Notes: generated from the sequence alone by a model not told the origin. Shown: positions 16,462-26,220, counted from the stretch's first letter. The stretch is 64,000 bases of DNA from Terrimonas ferruginea DSM 30193 (GCF_000425585.1 NZ_KE384398.1:214416-278415), one strand, 5' to 3'. Numbers and translations: made by a program.

Positions 16462-19400
16462 ATGATCTATCTAACATTTGACAGCAATATCTGGATATAT
16501 CTACTCGATAATTCATGGACTTTATCCAATCCCCTTGATCACCTCGAACATTGGATTGATGAAAAACATATAGGAATTCTGGTACCTGATATTATTCTAA
16601 CGGAATGGAATAATCACAAAGAGGCGGAAAAAGAATACAGGGTCAAAAAGCTGAAAGATTTTTTCCGGATGGCGCAGGAACTGATCCCCTCTCCTTTTAT
16701 AGATGAACATAACAAACCCGATAACCTTTCCCATATCGTCGAGGAACAATTCAGCCGTATCGAAAAACTCATTCAAACAAATTCAAGAATACTCCCGATC
16801 GAAAGTGCGACCCGGCTTAAAGCAGTGGAATGGGGTGTTGCCAAAAAAGCACCCATGCACAAAAAATCAAGCATGGCCGATACATTGATTGTATGGACCG
16901 TCATTGATTTTGCCATCGCAAACCCGGGACATGACTATTTTTTTATTTCCAACAACACAGAAGATTTTTATGAAGGAGCCCCCAAGAAAATACATAGTCA
17001 CCTGAAGGATCATTTTGAAACCAATAAAATAAAAGAATCCAGATGGCTGGCACAGGTTATTGAAGAACTGAAATTAAAATTGCCAGTCAGCATTGATATC
17101 GAAGCGGCCAAAAAAGAAAGAATAATAGCCAAGCTGGAGCACCAGGTATATAACCCCACTATACAAAAAGTAGTTTCGAATGCAGAAGACAGTTATTTAA
17201 GCAATACTACCATACTGGACGGAATCATAGGAAATCCGAGTCCAACTCCGGCACAAATGGCTTTTGCAATCAGCCTGACAAAAGAAGATAACAGTTATGC
17301 CTATCATTTTTATAAAAACCTGAAAAATGCATTATGGCTGGATCACCTGATTGAGCTTGGCGTTTATAAACCTGCCAATAATCCACTAACTGAAAAAACG
17401 GATAAAGGTTTTATAAGTCCGCTATGGTCTCCTCTATTATACCTGCTGAACCTGGCTAAAGATGCTTCCTTTATTGCTGACAGGAATAATGTTGAAAAAA
17501 TAATTGCAATAATTGACCCGATCAGTAAAGATGCAAAAGATAACAGCAGGACCTGGCATTTAATTATTGAAATTGTAATCGCCATTCCGAATGAAATAAT
17601 CTCGATTGACTTTTTAGGGAATATACCTGTTTGGGTCTCCAGCAAATTTGATAACTATATCGTAGGTGTACGGCTTTGCGAAGATCTGCTGCCTAAATTT
17701 TTAAACGCACACTCTTCGCCAGATGCTTTAGAAAAAGGTGAAATTGTAATTCGTGAAATATTCCGGTTATACCGATCAGAGCAGTCATCACCCTATAATA
17801 AAAAACCGGGGGAATTATATTCACCCATTTTCGATTACTATTTAGCAAAGGTTTCCCACCAGGAGCAGGTGATTAAGCAGGTTGTAAGCAATAGCAAGGA
17901 CGAGCTCATTCTTTATATCTCTTCCCAGCTTACCCGTTTATTGTTAGACTATCCCAAAGGTATTACGACTAGCATTAAAGCCGGCACTAACCGGTATAGC
18001 CTAATCGCATTTGTGAAACAAAAAGATGCATTGTTTGTTCTCCGGGACGTTGAAACTGAAAATGTAATAGGGGAAACAACTATTACAGATTTCTTATCCG
18101 CCAGTGAAAGTAAGTTGGAAACATCCATTCTTTCATTTCTTGCTGACAACAATATTGCCTACAACGCAGCCGAAAATGAAAGTCATACGCTGGATATTAT
18201 CATCATCAATCTGCTTAGGGGCAAATCATACCAGCTTGATTCAACTCCTTTGTATAAACTGGAAGCTGACGAGGATGAAAAAGACCTAGTTGCCATTTTT
18301 ACCAAGATGCTGATTGCACTGATCCGGGAATATGTCATACAATTTCCAGAACAGGCATCTTCCTTTCTTGAACAATACTGGGAACAACATCCTTTGCCTG
18401 CTCACCGTCGTGTTATCCTGCATATCATTACCGGAAACTGGGCTACCACACGGTTGGTATTTACATCACTGCTTTCGAAGCATCCATCTGTCTTTTACTC
18501 ACACGACTATGAAACAGAGATATATTGGCTATTAAAGAATAATTCTGGTTTGTTCTTCGAGACAGAGATTGCTACAGTTAAGCAGTTTATTGAAAAAGGC
18601 CCGGACAATTTATTAAGCGAAGAACATGCGGAAAGCAGACAATATTGGCAATTAAAGTGGTACGCTGCACTGAAAGATCACCCTGAATTTGGATTATCCT
18701 ATAAACTACTTTCCGAAAAATTCAAACGCACGCAGGAAGATTTTGATAATGAAGGGGAAGTCAGGGTACGGTTCGGGACTGTTTCACCGTTTACTACCGA
18801 GGAAATTCTTGAAAAATCAAATAAAGAGATCGTCCAGTTCATGCTCCATTTCAAACCGAAGGATAGCTGGGAAGAACCCAACATAGACGGAATGGCTGAA
18901 AGATTGGGGAAAGCTGTAGAAAGCCAACCTGCCAGATTTGTTGAAGAGATAAAATTATATCTCGATGTGCCGTTTATTTATTTCTATCATATGCTCAATG
19001 GGTTAATTGAGGCATGGAAGAATAAACAATCATTTGACTGGGAGAAAATAATAGATTTCTGTACTGATTATATTGATCAGCCCAAATTCATTTCCGGTGA
19101 ATTAAAGCAAGCTGCTGATAGCTGGCATGCCGATAGTGAATGGATCACAGGTTCCATCGGGAGATTGCTGTCGTCTGGTATGCAGCATGATGAGAATGCC
19201 TTTGATGCATCATTGCTTCCTAAAACCAAAAGGCTTTTACTCAGGTTATCACAGGGATTGGAGATACCCAAACAGGGGGTGAGGGATAAAATGGACTATC
19301 CAACTTATTCCCTGAACTCAACAGCCGGTAAGGTCCTTCGTGCATTGTTTGATTATTCACTCAAGTGGGCCAGGGTTAATAAAACTGCTGACGAAGATGA

Positions 19401-20310
19401 AAAATGGGAAAGCGATGTCAAAGCTGCTTTTGAGGCAACCATGCGCAAGGGCATTATAGATGGTTTCATCCTGCAGGGAATGTATTTTCACCAGTTTTAC
19501 TGGCTTGATAAAAACTGGCTCACCCAGCATGTTAATTCTCTTTTGACAATTGAAGAGGATAAATGGATGGCATTTATGGGAGGATATTCATTTTCCAACG
19601 CACCTAATAGTAAGGAAGTCTATGCAATGATGTATCCCCACTATGAAAAAGTAATAGAGAAACAGCTTGAGTTTTCCAACTTTAATGAGCGCACCATCGT
19701 CCTTCACCTTGTCTCCTATCTGTTCTGGGGATACGAGACAATAAAAGAAAAGAAGCTGTCGTACCTGTACCTGACTGTTATGCCACCTGAAGCGGTCAGC
19801 GATTTCATCCAGTTTATTTCGCGGAATGAAAAATATTATAATCAACTGAAGGAAGAGGACAAGCCAGCTTTCCAGGCGATAATCCTTTCTGTCTGGCAAC
19901 TTGTGCACGAACGGTTTTCTACGCCTGACACCGAAGATGAAAAAACGACAGTCGCGGCACTGGCTAAATTTCTTCCCTTCATGGCTACGCTTGATGATAC
20001 TGTTACTGCACTCATACTGGACTCGGTAACAGTAATGAGTGAATATTACCATTGGCATGAACTCATCGAAGACTTACTTACCATCAGTGAAACAGCTACT
20101 AACAACCAAACTGCTGCGAATATTGGAAAGATCCTGCTGGCTTCTGACGGCCTTCCCTTGCATACAAGTTACGAGAGTGAAAAATTGATAACACTTGTAA
20201 CCTACTTATATGAAAACGGCCAGAAGGCTACTGCCAACAAGATATGTGACGCCATCAGTCGCCAGGGCAATGATTTTCTACGTGAGGTATATAAAAAATA
20301 CAATCCCTGA
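16462..20310 (+). CDS. Giant PIN-domain protein, putative defence effector (1282 aa)
   Basis: Residues 1 to about 175 form a PIN-like RNase domain of the DUF4935 style. The acidic set is visible: Asp7 (LTFDSNIW), Glu48 (ILTEWN), Asp140 (SSMADTLIVW) and Asp168 in FFISNNTEDF. PIN domains cleave RNA using metal ions held by such residues. The remaining 1100 residues are helical, rich in Trp, Tyr and His, with no P-loop. The segment about 780-900 (VSPFTTEEILEKSNKEIVQF; YHMLNGLIEAWKNKQSFDWE) resembles the C-terminal helical region of very large STAND-type defence proteins as I remember them. It follows a broken zinc-ribbon gene by 4 nt and converges with the 386-aa gene with a 3-bp gap. A nuclease joined to a long sensor without an NTPase is unusual. 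Function is inferred. Confidence 0.72.
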   Translation: MIYLTFDSNIWIYLLDNSWTLSNPLDHLEHWIDEKHIGILVPDIILTEWNNHKEAEKEYRVKKLKDFFRMAQELIPSPFIDEHNKPDNLSHIVEEQFSRIEKLIQTNSRILPIESATRLKAVEWGVAKKAPMHKKSSMADTLIVWTVIDFAIANPGHDYFFISNNTEDFYEGAPKKIHSHLKDHFETNKIKESRWLAQVIEELKLKLPVSIDIEAAKKERIIAKLEHQVYNPTIQKVVSNAEDSYLSNTTILDGIIGNPSPTPAQMAFAISLTKEDNSYAYHFYKNLKNALWLDHLIELGVYKPANNPLTEKTDKGFISPLWSPLLYLLNLAKDASFIADRNNVEKIIAIIDPISKDAKDNSRTWHLIIEIVIAIPNEIISIDFLGNIPVWVSSKFDNYIVGVRLCEDLLPKFLNAHSSPDALEKGEIVIREIFRLYRSEQSSPYNKKPGELYSPIFDYYLAKVSHQEQVIKQVVSNSKDELILYISSQLTRLLLDYPKGITTSIKAGTNRYSLIAFVKQKDALFVLRDVETENVIGETTITDFLSASESKLETSILSFLADNNIAYNAAENESHTLDIIIINLLRGKSYQLDSTPLYKLEADEDEKDLVAIFTKMLIALIREYVIQFPEQASSFLEQYWEQHPLPAHRRVILHIITGNWATTRLVFTSLLSKHPSVFYSHDYETEIYWLLKNNSGLFFETEIATVKQFIEKGPDNLLSEEHAESRQYWQLKWYAALKDHPEFGLSYKLLSEKFKRTQEDFDNEGEVRVRFGTVSPFTTEEILEKSNKEIVQFMLHFKPKDSWEEPNIDGMAERLGKAVESQPARFVEEIKLYLDVPFIYFYHMLNGLIEAWKNKQSFDWEKIIDFCTDYIDQPKFISGELKQAADSWHADSEWITGSIGRLLSSGMQHDENAFDASLLPKTKRLLLRLSQGLEIPKQGVRDKMDYPTYSLNSTAGKVLRALFDYSLKWARVNKTADEDEKWESDVKAAFEATMRKGIIDGFILQGMYFHQFYWLDKNWLTQHVNSLLTIEEDKWMAFMGGYSFSNAPNSKEVYAMMYPHYEKVIEKQLEFSNFNERTIVLHLVSYLFWGYETIKEKKLSYLYLTVMPPEAVSDFIQFISRNEKYYNQLKEEDKPAFQAIILSVWQLVHERFSTPDTEDEKTTVAALAKFLPFMATLDDTVTALILDSVTVMSEYYHWHELIEDLLTISETATNNQTAANIGKILLASDGLPLHTSYESEKLITLVTYLYENGQKATANKICDAISRQGNDFLREVYKKYNP

Positions 20311-20313
20311 GCA

Positions 20314-21474
20314 TCAGCAAAGGCTGTCTCTGAACCTGCGGTAAGTAATCTCCGAAAGGGTTCCGGTAAACCAGGGATTACCGACATACAATATATGACG
20401 GGAAAGGCCCTTGTATTCACTTACCCCAATTGTAAAATGATCTTCTTCTATCCTCGGCCCATGCGGCAAAGTCCCTACTGATGCTACAAACAGAATGACA
20501 CCGAGACAGTCCGGGTAATTTTCCAGTTGCTGCATGATGGCGGTAGCTGTCTCGGCTTTATCCATTGAATAGAAATATAAAACCGATACCGGTATATACA
20601 CTGTACCAGGTTGACCTGCGGGCAACTGCCTGATCTCACCAATGATCTTATTGCGATCCACCAGGCGCGGCGTGTCATTAAAGTTAACTTCCAAGCCCCC
20701 GACACTGTTGCGTTGAATCTGGTGACGTGCACACCATTCATCCAGTTCAGCTATTCGTTCCGGGTGAGTAACCGCGAACTTTATGAATTCATCTTCGTAT
20801 ACACAACACTTCTTTTGAGCCGCTGCTTCGTCTTTCATTGCACGGATCATTGCAATTGTCTTTTTCATCTGCGCCTCATCCAGGTGTTTCAATTGTTTAC
20901 AGGCTTTGGGAAGATCATAGCCGTAATCAATAATGGTATTCGACAATTGACTATGCTGCTTCTGAATGGAACGCTGGTTATCGCTCAGCAACAACTGGCT
21001 CACTTCAATATAGATCGAGTCGCCAGTCTCTTCGTCCGTGATACGGATATCTGCACAGCGTTCTTTATTGGATTCCGTAAGAAAACTGAATTTGAAACCT
21101 GTCTTCGAGAACATCCGGCACACATCCGTAAATGGAATACCCTCTGACTGGCATTTCTTTCTTGGCTTTAACTTCTGCAATAGAAGCGTGTAATTCCCCG
21201 GATCATTTTCCTTCAATTCTTTCAGGAATTCCGTGAACTCAAACAAATCTTCGAGGTTGTGCAAATTCACTGTCAGCTTACTGCAAATCGGGTGATTATG
21301 ATCACAGGTATCAAAAAAACCACGCCCTAATTCCTGCTTATAAAAATTAAGGAGCTCCAGCAATGCCTTTCGCTGTTCATCATTCTTTGCCATCTTTCCA
21401 TAACTATCCGCCAACTTCGGCCATGTCGGAGCAGACCATCGAAGCGGTACCAGCGTGTACATTGTATGATCCAT
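20314..21474 (-). CDS. Uncharacterised 386-aa protein, possible nuclease-like fold
   Basis: I do not recognise a family. The chain starts MDHTMYTLVPLRW and is soluble, with no signal or membrane span. Around residues 140-160 an alternating stretch (CADIRITDEE, then SIYIEVSQLLL) places Asp142 and Glu157 like the D and E of PD-(D/E)xK nucleases, but the Lys is replaced by Ser, so activity is doubtful. A Cys/His pair-rich N-terminal part (DTCDHNHPICSK, residues 55-66) might bind metal. The C-terminal half carries beta strands (GTVYIPVSVLYFYS; CLGVILFVASVG). It converges with the PIN-protein gene, leaving 3 bp between stops, and lies between defence-type genes, so a toxin or defence role is plausible. 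Confidence 0.6.
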   Translation of the reverse strand: MDHTMYTLVPLRWSAPTWPKLADSYGKMAKNDEQRKALLELLNFYKQELGRGFFDTCDHNHPICSKLTVNLHNLEDLFEFTEFLKELKENDPGNYTLLLQKLKPRKKCQSEGIPFTDVCRMFSKTGFKFSFLTESNKERCADIRITDEETGDSIYIEVSQLLLSDNQRSIQKQHSQLSNTIIDYGYDLPKACKQLKHLDEAQMKKTIAMIRAMKDEAAAQKKCCVYEDEFIKFAVTHPERIAELDEWCARHQIQRNSVGGLEVNFNDTPRLVDRNKIIGEIRQLPAGQPGTVYIPVSVLYFYSMDKAETATAIMQQLENYPDCLGVILFVASVGTLPHGPRIEEDHFTIGVSEYKGLSRHILYVGNPWFTGTLSEITYRRFRDSLC

Positions 21475-21520
21475 ACCCTCACAAAAAGTTTAAGGTTCAC
21501 TAGCGGATTATAAATTTACA

Positions 21521-21549
21521 AAAAAGCCAGCCGTTAACAGGCTGGCTTT
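21521..21549 (-). terminator. Rho-independent terminator
   Basis: AAAGCCAGCC (21523-21532) pairs with GGCTGGCTTT (21540-21549) around a 7-nt loop. On the minus strand it runs into six T. It lies 18 nt past the stop of the frameshifted gene at 21567 and is still intact although that gene is dead. Confidence 0.8.
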
Positions 21550-21566
21550 GAAATTCTGAGAGACGA

Positions 21567-22141
21567 TCACATGGATATACCATATCCTCTTGTACGCGCT
21601 TGCTTTTTTTTAAGCTGGGCGTTATCTTCCAGGTCGTCACCTCCTTTGACGGTTGCGGTCTTCTGTTCGAGTTTCTGGCCGGCCGGTTTGAAGTCCATGA
21701 ACTCCAGCTTTTGTTCTTTGGAGAGCGGCTTCATGTGGGCATCATAGATATTTACCGTTCTCTCTTTGAGATTGGCTTCGATAAAACCTTTTACTTCTTC
21801 ACAATCTCTTAAAAAGGTTACAGATTGAACATTTCCTTTAAGTAATGATTTGTGCAAACCACTTTCTTCTTCCGCTGTCATTGGTTTTAAAACGAGTTCA
21901 TTGGCTGCCTTCGCGAGGTCATATCCATAGTCTCGTGGTAGCGGCTGATGGGATAGTTCTGGTTAAGGTCTATATCGCCTTTCATATCCAGTTGCACCCA
22001 GGCGTTGTATTTTTCTACTTCCTTGTTTACGAGACCCTTATTCACCGCGCGGCTTTCCAGTAAGTTGAATGCTTCTTTCGAGGTGATGGCATTGCCCCTG
22101 ACAAGGTAAAATGTTTGGGAACGGTTGGATTCATCCTTCAT
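21567..22141 (-). pseudogene. Conjugative-element-associated protein, frameshifted
   Basis: Two reading frames make one protein. The first (22141 to about 21930) reads MKDESNRSQTFYLVRGNAIT and goes on to SRAVNKGLVNKEVEKYNAWV and ISRYHE. The second resumes one base off as YGYDLAKAANELVLKPMTAE and continues to FLRDCEEVKGFIEANLKER and NIYDAHMKPLSKEQK. A single lost base near 21930 explains the break. The GRAVNKxL...YNAWVQLDxK and GYDL...RQSVTF-like blocks resemble a protein I recall from Bacteroidota conjugative transposons, near DUF3945-type genes; its function is unknown. The ATG overlaps the TGA that ends the traG fragment. Confidence 0.7.
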
Positions 22142-22602
22142 GGTTCAAACTGTCCCGCGCTGTCCAGGAAATCCTGTAAGAATTGTGGTTTCAATGTTTC
22201 TTCCGGGACAATGGGACGTCGGAGTAAATTGGAGAACAATAATGATCCTGCTTTTCTTCCTGCCGGTTTTTTCGTCATCATAATATAACACTGGTGATCG
22301 AGGTAGGGCCGCTCATTGAAGAAGCGTTCGCTGGCGCGTGACAGGAAGCTGATACCGATCCCTGAAAAATCAGCTTTGTGTTTGGCTTCGGTGAACCACT
22401 CCTAATTATGAAATACCGTACCTGCCGGCAAAATTTTAATTGCCCTTATCAGTGACTGGTGCAAGGCTTCGTATTCCTGGTCAGATAAGGTAAAGAGTTC
22501 CTGTAACTGTACTTCATAGGCGACAGTGGTATCGCCCTGCTTGCTGAGTATGCAATCTTTCTCAACACCGAAGATGGGCAATATGTCTGCGAGGGTTTTG
22601 AT
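22138..22602 (-). pseudogene. traG: TraG-type conjugation ATPase, N-terminal fragment
   Basis: On the minus strand the frame LADILPIFGVEKDCILSKQG, VAYEVQLQELFTLSDQEYEA, then DFSGIGISFLSRASERFFNE and RPYLDHQCYIMMTKKPAGRK matches the start of the Bacteroidota conjugative-transposon TraG/VirB4-like ATPase. An in-frame TAG (22402-22404, after TVFHN) interrupts it. The frame ends with TGA at 22138 after about 155 codons, where a complete TraG would have over 800; the P-loop part is absent. The initiator Met is also lost. This is the clearest sign that the island derives from an integrative conjugative element. Confidence 0.85.
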
Positions 22603-22689
22603 GCATCAAAGGTGATGCAGAGGGGAGGCCAGGACATTGTGAAAATGGAACTACTACTTGTGAAAGAGAGAACATCAGTAAATTGCCAT

Positions 22690-25600
22690 TCAGGCCAGTG
22701 CTTTTTCCTGTAATTTTTTAACGGCACTTATGGCACTGTGGCCAAATTCTGAATGATCGGCTAATTGCTTTAATAAAGGGATATCCAATGAACTTCCTAC
22801 TACCTCCAGAAAAGTAATGGCATGAGTCAGCACAGCTTCTTTTTTATCCCATTGATATAAAGGGCATAGATCGCTTCCATTACGAATAGCGTGCCTGCAA
22901 ACAGCGGCGACCCTTTCGGGAAATACCTCATGAATCATTGCGGGAGTCATCTTCAAATTATACCCAATATCATGATTGCGCAATGCCGCAAATGATTGGT
23001 ACAATATATCCATCGTGTAGTTTGCCGCATCTTTTTCTAAATACAGCCATGCTTCTTCGCATTTTGCTTTTATTTCAGCATTGGTTAAATCAGTCCTGTT
23101 AATCCAGTAATGTACAATTGCCACGGCTGAAAGAGCATTATCCCGGGTCGTTGAATATTTTCCGACTCCTGTATCAATCAGCGCACCAAACTGAGCCAGT
23201 ATACAATGTGCAAGGATATATACTGCAAGATCATCCTGCGGCATACTTGATTTTTCTTTCGGTGGTTCGGAGATAAATCGTTGCAGGTATACAGCCACTG
23301 CGGGGTCATCGAACTTTGCAAGTGATACAATAGCGGAAGTTGTGAACATACCATCATCGATACCCCTTACCACCATAATCATAAATTCCTTTCTTTCAGC
23401 TTCCGGGAGTTCATAGATAGCATTGCCATAAGCGCCTGAATAGGGATGGTCAAAATGCGCATAAAAAATTCCCACTGCTTCAGACCAGTTCTCAGGGTTT
23501 TCTTTATCAACCAAGATTCGCTGTAAACGGTGATCAACATTTTTACGTTCTTCTTCCTCCTCGTTCTCAAATGCACCTAAGCGACCCAGTGTGTCGAATA
23601 TATTTGTATTCATCATGGGATTGCTGTTATCTATCAGTTCTTTAATCGCATCAATCAAGAGCAATCTTTCCTCTTCCTTTGGCCAGAAGTAACCAGCACC
23701 TTCGAGCAATTCAATTTTTAGATGGTAGGGCAGAAATTTCCACTTTTCAGTAAGACAATGATAGATGATGGAGTACAAAGGAATCAAACCATCGTTAAAC
23801 CTTCCTAATGTCAATGCGGTATATAACGTCCCGTTGGACCATGACTCCAGGTTGATAACCGTTGCGACATTAGCAGGAACAGCCTCATTTTGCATCCGTA
23901 AGGACACAAGACCAGAATTTAATGTGGATACAATTCGGGACAAACCACTGCCGCGATCAGAGAAAGGACAATAAGCTGCAGAAAACAAATCACTGCGTAT
24001 TGCAATCTTTTTCTCTTTTGCTTCCGGGTATAATCTTGTAAATTCTTTATCAAGCGTCGCGTCGGCGAAGCGGGCTACCTGGAAAACCTCTTCAAAAAAA
24101 TGGCCATGCAGCAACAGTTCAGGAATGGCATATATAAAAGCCATCTCCGGCGGGCTCCATTTATTCATCGACTCTTCCACCATCGAAACTTTCCTGAAAC
24201 CTTCATAATTGATTACAAATTGAAGCTGTTGCACTTCACACTTCAATTTTTTAAAAATGTCAGTAAATCGCGTAACCGCCCATTGACGGGCCACTTCTCC
24301 TCCTTCTCCCAAATATATCTCTGCTATCAGTTGCGAATCACTGATCTTTTCAAGCACCTTTAACAATACAGCTTCATCCTCAATCGCCCCTAACAAAAAC
24401 ATCCGGCTGTTACGATTTATCGGCATACCCAATGCAGTTGTAAGTATTTCCGGATCATGACCTGCTCTTCTTATAATGTCATCCGCGGTATAGGCATGAA
24501 GAAATAACTCGTGTCCAAAGCTCAGTTTGTCAAAATACCGGGCCAGGAGTTTTTTGCCTATTAACAGCTCAACGATACCCGGCTCTATATCCAGTTCTTC
24601 GAGTTCGCGAATGCTCAATACAAATGATACCCGGTCAGCCAGGTATTGTGCAATCCTGGAAAGCGTTCTGGTCCCTTCCGTGGCTGCGGCATCCAGTTTT
24701 TGACGTACATAATAATCAAAAAGGGAAAACCTGCTCTTACCAGCCAGCTTGTGAACTGCCATATTACCAATCATCATCGCTTCGAGACCTGAGGTAGCGG
24801 TTGACAGGAGTGATTGCAGTTTTTTACTGGCTTCCGGAGAGCTATAGCTTGCTGCTATTTGCTTTTTAGTTTCAAGGTCAGGCATCGGTACTGTAATCAA
24901 TTCCAAATTCAATGCAGACGAACCAGCCTGGTGATCCTGGGATACGATGATCGTGCTTGCGGAATACCGGATGCATAATGCAAGCAGGCAACGATCGATT
25001 CGCTTTTGCTTGTCACGGCTGGATTCATTGTAGCCATCCACTACTATTATAATCGTTTTCTCCAGCTTTTTACAGGCATCAAAAAACACGGCAGCCGACG
25101 GAGCACCCAATAATTTTATTTCTTCATCCAGTAACGGCCCCAGCAGTGAATTAAAATATTTTGCTTCCAGATATAGCGTTACATGATCCTGCGCTGCCAG
25201 TTGTGTAGCAAGCCATTTCGCCATGAGTGTTTTTGAACAGCCTGATGGCCCGGCTATCAGCAAGTTTTTATTTGCTGTTGCCATTTCCATTATCCCGGAC
25301 AGCGATATTGCATTATCTGTGTATGTGCACGCAACAGGGACAAATGTTTTTATATCGTCTTTCCAGGTTTCAATAAGTGACCGGTTGCAGTTTTTCAATA
25401 ATTGTTCATGCTGGTAAAGCTGCGCACTTAATGCGGCCTCAGGAGTTGTGACTGGATGGATATGATGAGTGGCCAGAAAGCTTTTCCATTCCTGTATGGT
25501 GCAGCCGTTTTGCTTTGCTGTATTATTGTATGCCGGCAGTCCGGCAATTGATATCGTTGTAACCTTGAAATCAGTCGCGGGAATTCGAGATACAGTGTTA

Positions 25601-25989
25601 AGACCTGGTGCGAACAAAAGCTGAGTATGTGTATAAGGAACCTGCCTTCCCAGAAACTGAGATAACTCATCCCGTACAACATATCCTGCTTTCATTGCCT
25701 GCTCATAATAATTTCGGATAGGAGTCCATGCTGTTGCAGATGTTTTCTGCGACCAGGTTCCGTTGACCCCACCTTTGATTTCCTGCCGGGTACCTTTTAC
25801 TTCAATTACATAACTGGTCATTTCAAACGCTACAATGAAATCAACCTGGGTCTTGTTCAGATTTACGTTTGCAATTAGTAATGCCTCTGTATTCATACTA
25901 TTCAGCCGATCCAGAATAGCCTGAAAAGCGAATTTTTCGGAATCATATTCTATCGGCGACCCTATATATATAGTGACTTTTGATTGCAT
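22690..25989 (-). CDS. NERD nuclease-STAND NTPase, putative anti-phage protein (1099 aa)
   Basis: Residues about 10-130 are a NERD-type restriction-endonuclease-like domain: VNLNKTQVDFIV (Asp50) then YVIEVKG (Glu63, Lys65), the D...ExK core. Residues about 235-400 form a P-loop NTPase of the NACHT/STAND kind. Walker A is GPSGCSKT (247-254), with Ser in place of the Gly before Lys; Walker B is IIIVVDGYNE (Asp318); a sensor-like strand STIIVSQ follows. About 650 residues of helical, HEAT-like repeats follow to the C-terminus. This effector-NTPase-sensor order is that of Avs/STAND defence proteins, which detect a phage product, oligomerise and activate a nuclease. It is transcribed alone, from a TAACTTTG box 7 nt before the ATG. 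The trigger is unknown. Confidence 0.78.
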   Translation of the reverse strand: MQSKVTIYIGSPIEYDSEKFAFQAILDRLNSMNTEALLIANVNLNKTQVDFIVAFEMTSYVIEVKGTRQEIKGGVNGTWSQKTSATAWTPIRNYYEQAMKAGYVVRDELSQFLGRQVPYTHTQLLFAPGLNTVSRIPATDFKVTTISIAGLPAYNNTAKQNGCTIQEWKSFLATHHIHPVTTPEAALSAQLYQHEQLLKNCNRSLIETWKDDIKTFVPVACTYTDNAISLSGIMEMATANKNLLIAGPSGCSKTLMAKWLATQLAAQDHVTLYLEAKYFNSLLGPLLDEEIKLLGAPSAAVFFDACKKLEKTIIIVVDGYNESSRDKQKRIDRCLLALCIRYSASTIIVSQDHQAGSSALNLELITVPMPDLETKKQIAASYSSPEASKKLQSLLSTATSGLEAMMIGNMAVHKLAGKSRFSLFDYYVRQKLDAAATEGTRTLSRIAQYLADRVSFVLSIRELEELDIEPGIVELLIGKKLLARYFDKLSFGHELFLHAYTADDIIRRAGHDPEILTTALGMPINRNSRMFLLGAIEDEAVLLKVLEKISDSQLIAEIYLGEGGEVARQWAVTRFTDIFKKLKCEVQQLQFVINYEGFRKVSMVEESMNKWSPPEMAFIYAIPELLLHGHFFEEVFQVARFADATLDKEFTRLYPEAKEKKIAIRSDLFSAAYCPFSDRGSGLSRIVSTLNSGLVSLRMQNEAVPANVATVINLESWSNGTLYTALTLGRFNDGLIPLYSIIYHCLTEKWKFLPYHLKIELLEGAGYFWPKEEERLLLIDAIKELIDNSNPMMNTNIFDTLGRLGAFENEEEEERKNVDHRLQRILVDKENPENWSEAVGIFYAHFDHPYSGAYGNAIYELPEAERKEFMIMVVRGIDDGMFTTSAIVSLAKFDDPAVAVYLQRFISEPPKEKSSMPQDDLAVYILAHCILAQFGALIDTGVGKYSTTRDNALSAVAIVHYWINRTDLTNAEIKAKCEEAWLYLEKDAANYTMDILYQSFAALRNHDIGYNLKMTPAMIHEVFPERVAAVCRHAIRNGSDLCPLYQWDKKEAVLTHAITFLEVVGSSLDIPLLKQLADHSEFGHSAISAVKKLQEKALA

Positions 25990-25996
25990 CGGCTTG

Positions 25997-26004
25997 CAAA
26001 GTTA
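25997..26004 (-). promoter_or_regulatory. -7 box of the NERD-STAND gene
   Basis: TAACTTTG on the minus strand matches TAnnTTTG and ends 7 nt before the ATG at 25989. If used, the mRNA would have almost no leader. The -33 region reads TTC rather than TTG. Confidence 0.5.
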
Positions 26005-26100
26005 AGTTTCCCGCTGACGAAATTCCCGAACATCCGTTATAAATTGATTATCAATCAAATACATTATTTAAGCCAAAAAATGTCCATTTTGTGATGTTTA

Positions 26101-26197
26101 GGAATAAAATATTTCCAATGATGGCATTTTGGTTATTAATATTTATATTTGGGATAAATTATCTCCAATTATATTACTTATGGAATAAAATATTTCC
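26101..26197 (+). promoter_or_regulatory. Three operator-like repeats upstream of the Fic gene
   Basis: GGAATAAAATATTTCC occurs at 26101-26116 and 26182-26197, and a variant GGGATAAATTATCTCC at 26151-26166. Each is an imperfect inverted repeat (GGrATA...TATyTCC). They sit 41 to 137 bp before the Fic start in very AT-rich DNA. AbiEi-type antitoxins repress their own promoter by binding repeats, and the Fic protein has an AbiEi-like N-terminus. Confidence 0.55.
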
Positions 26198-26220
26198 TAA
26201 TTATCATAATTAAGGGAATC

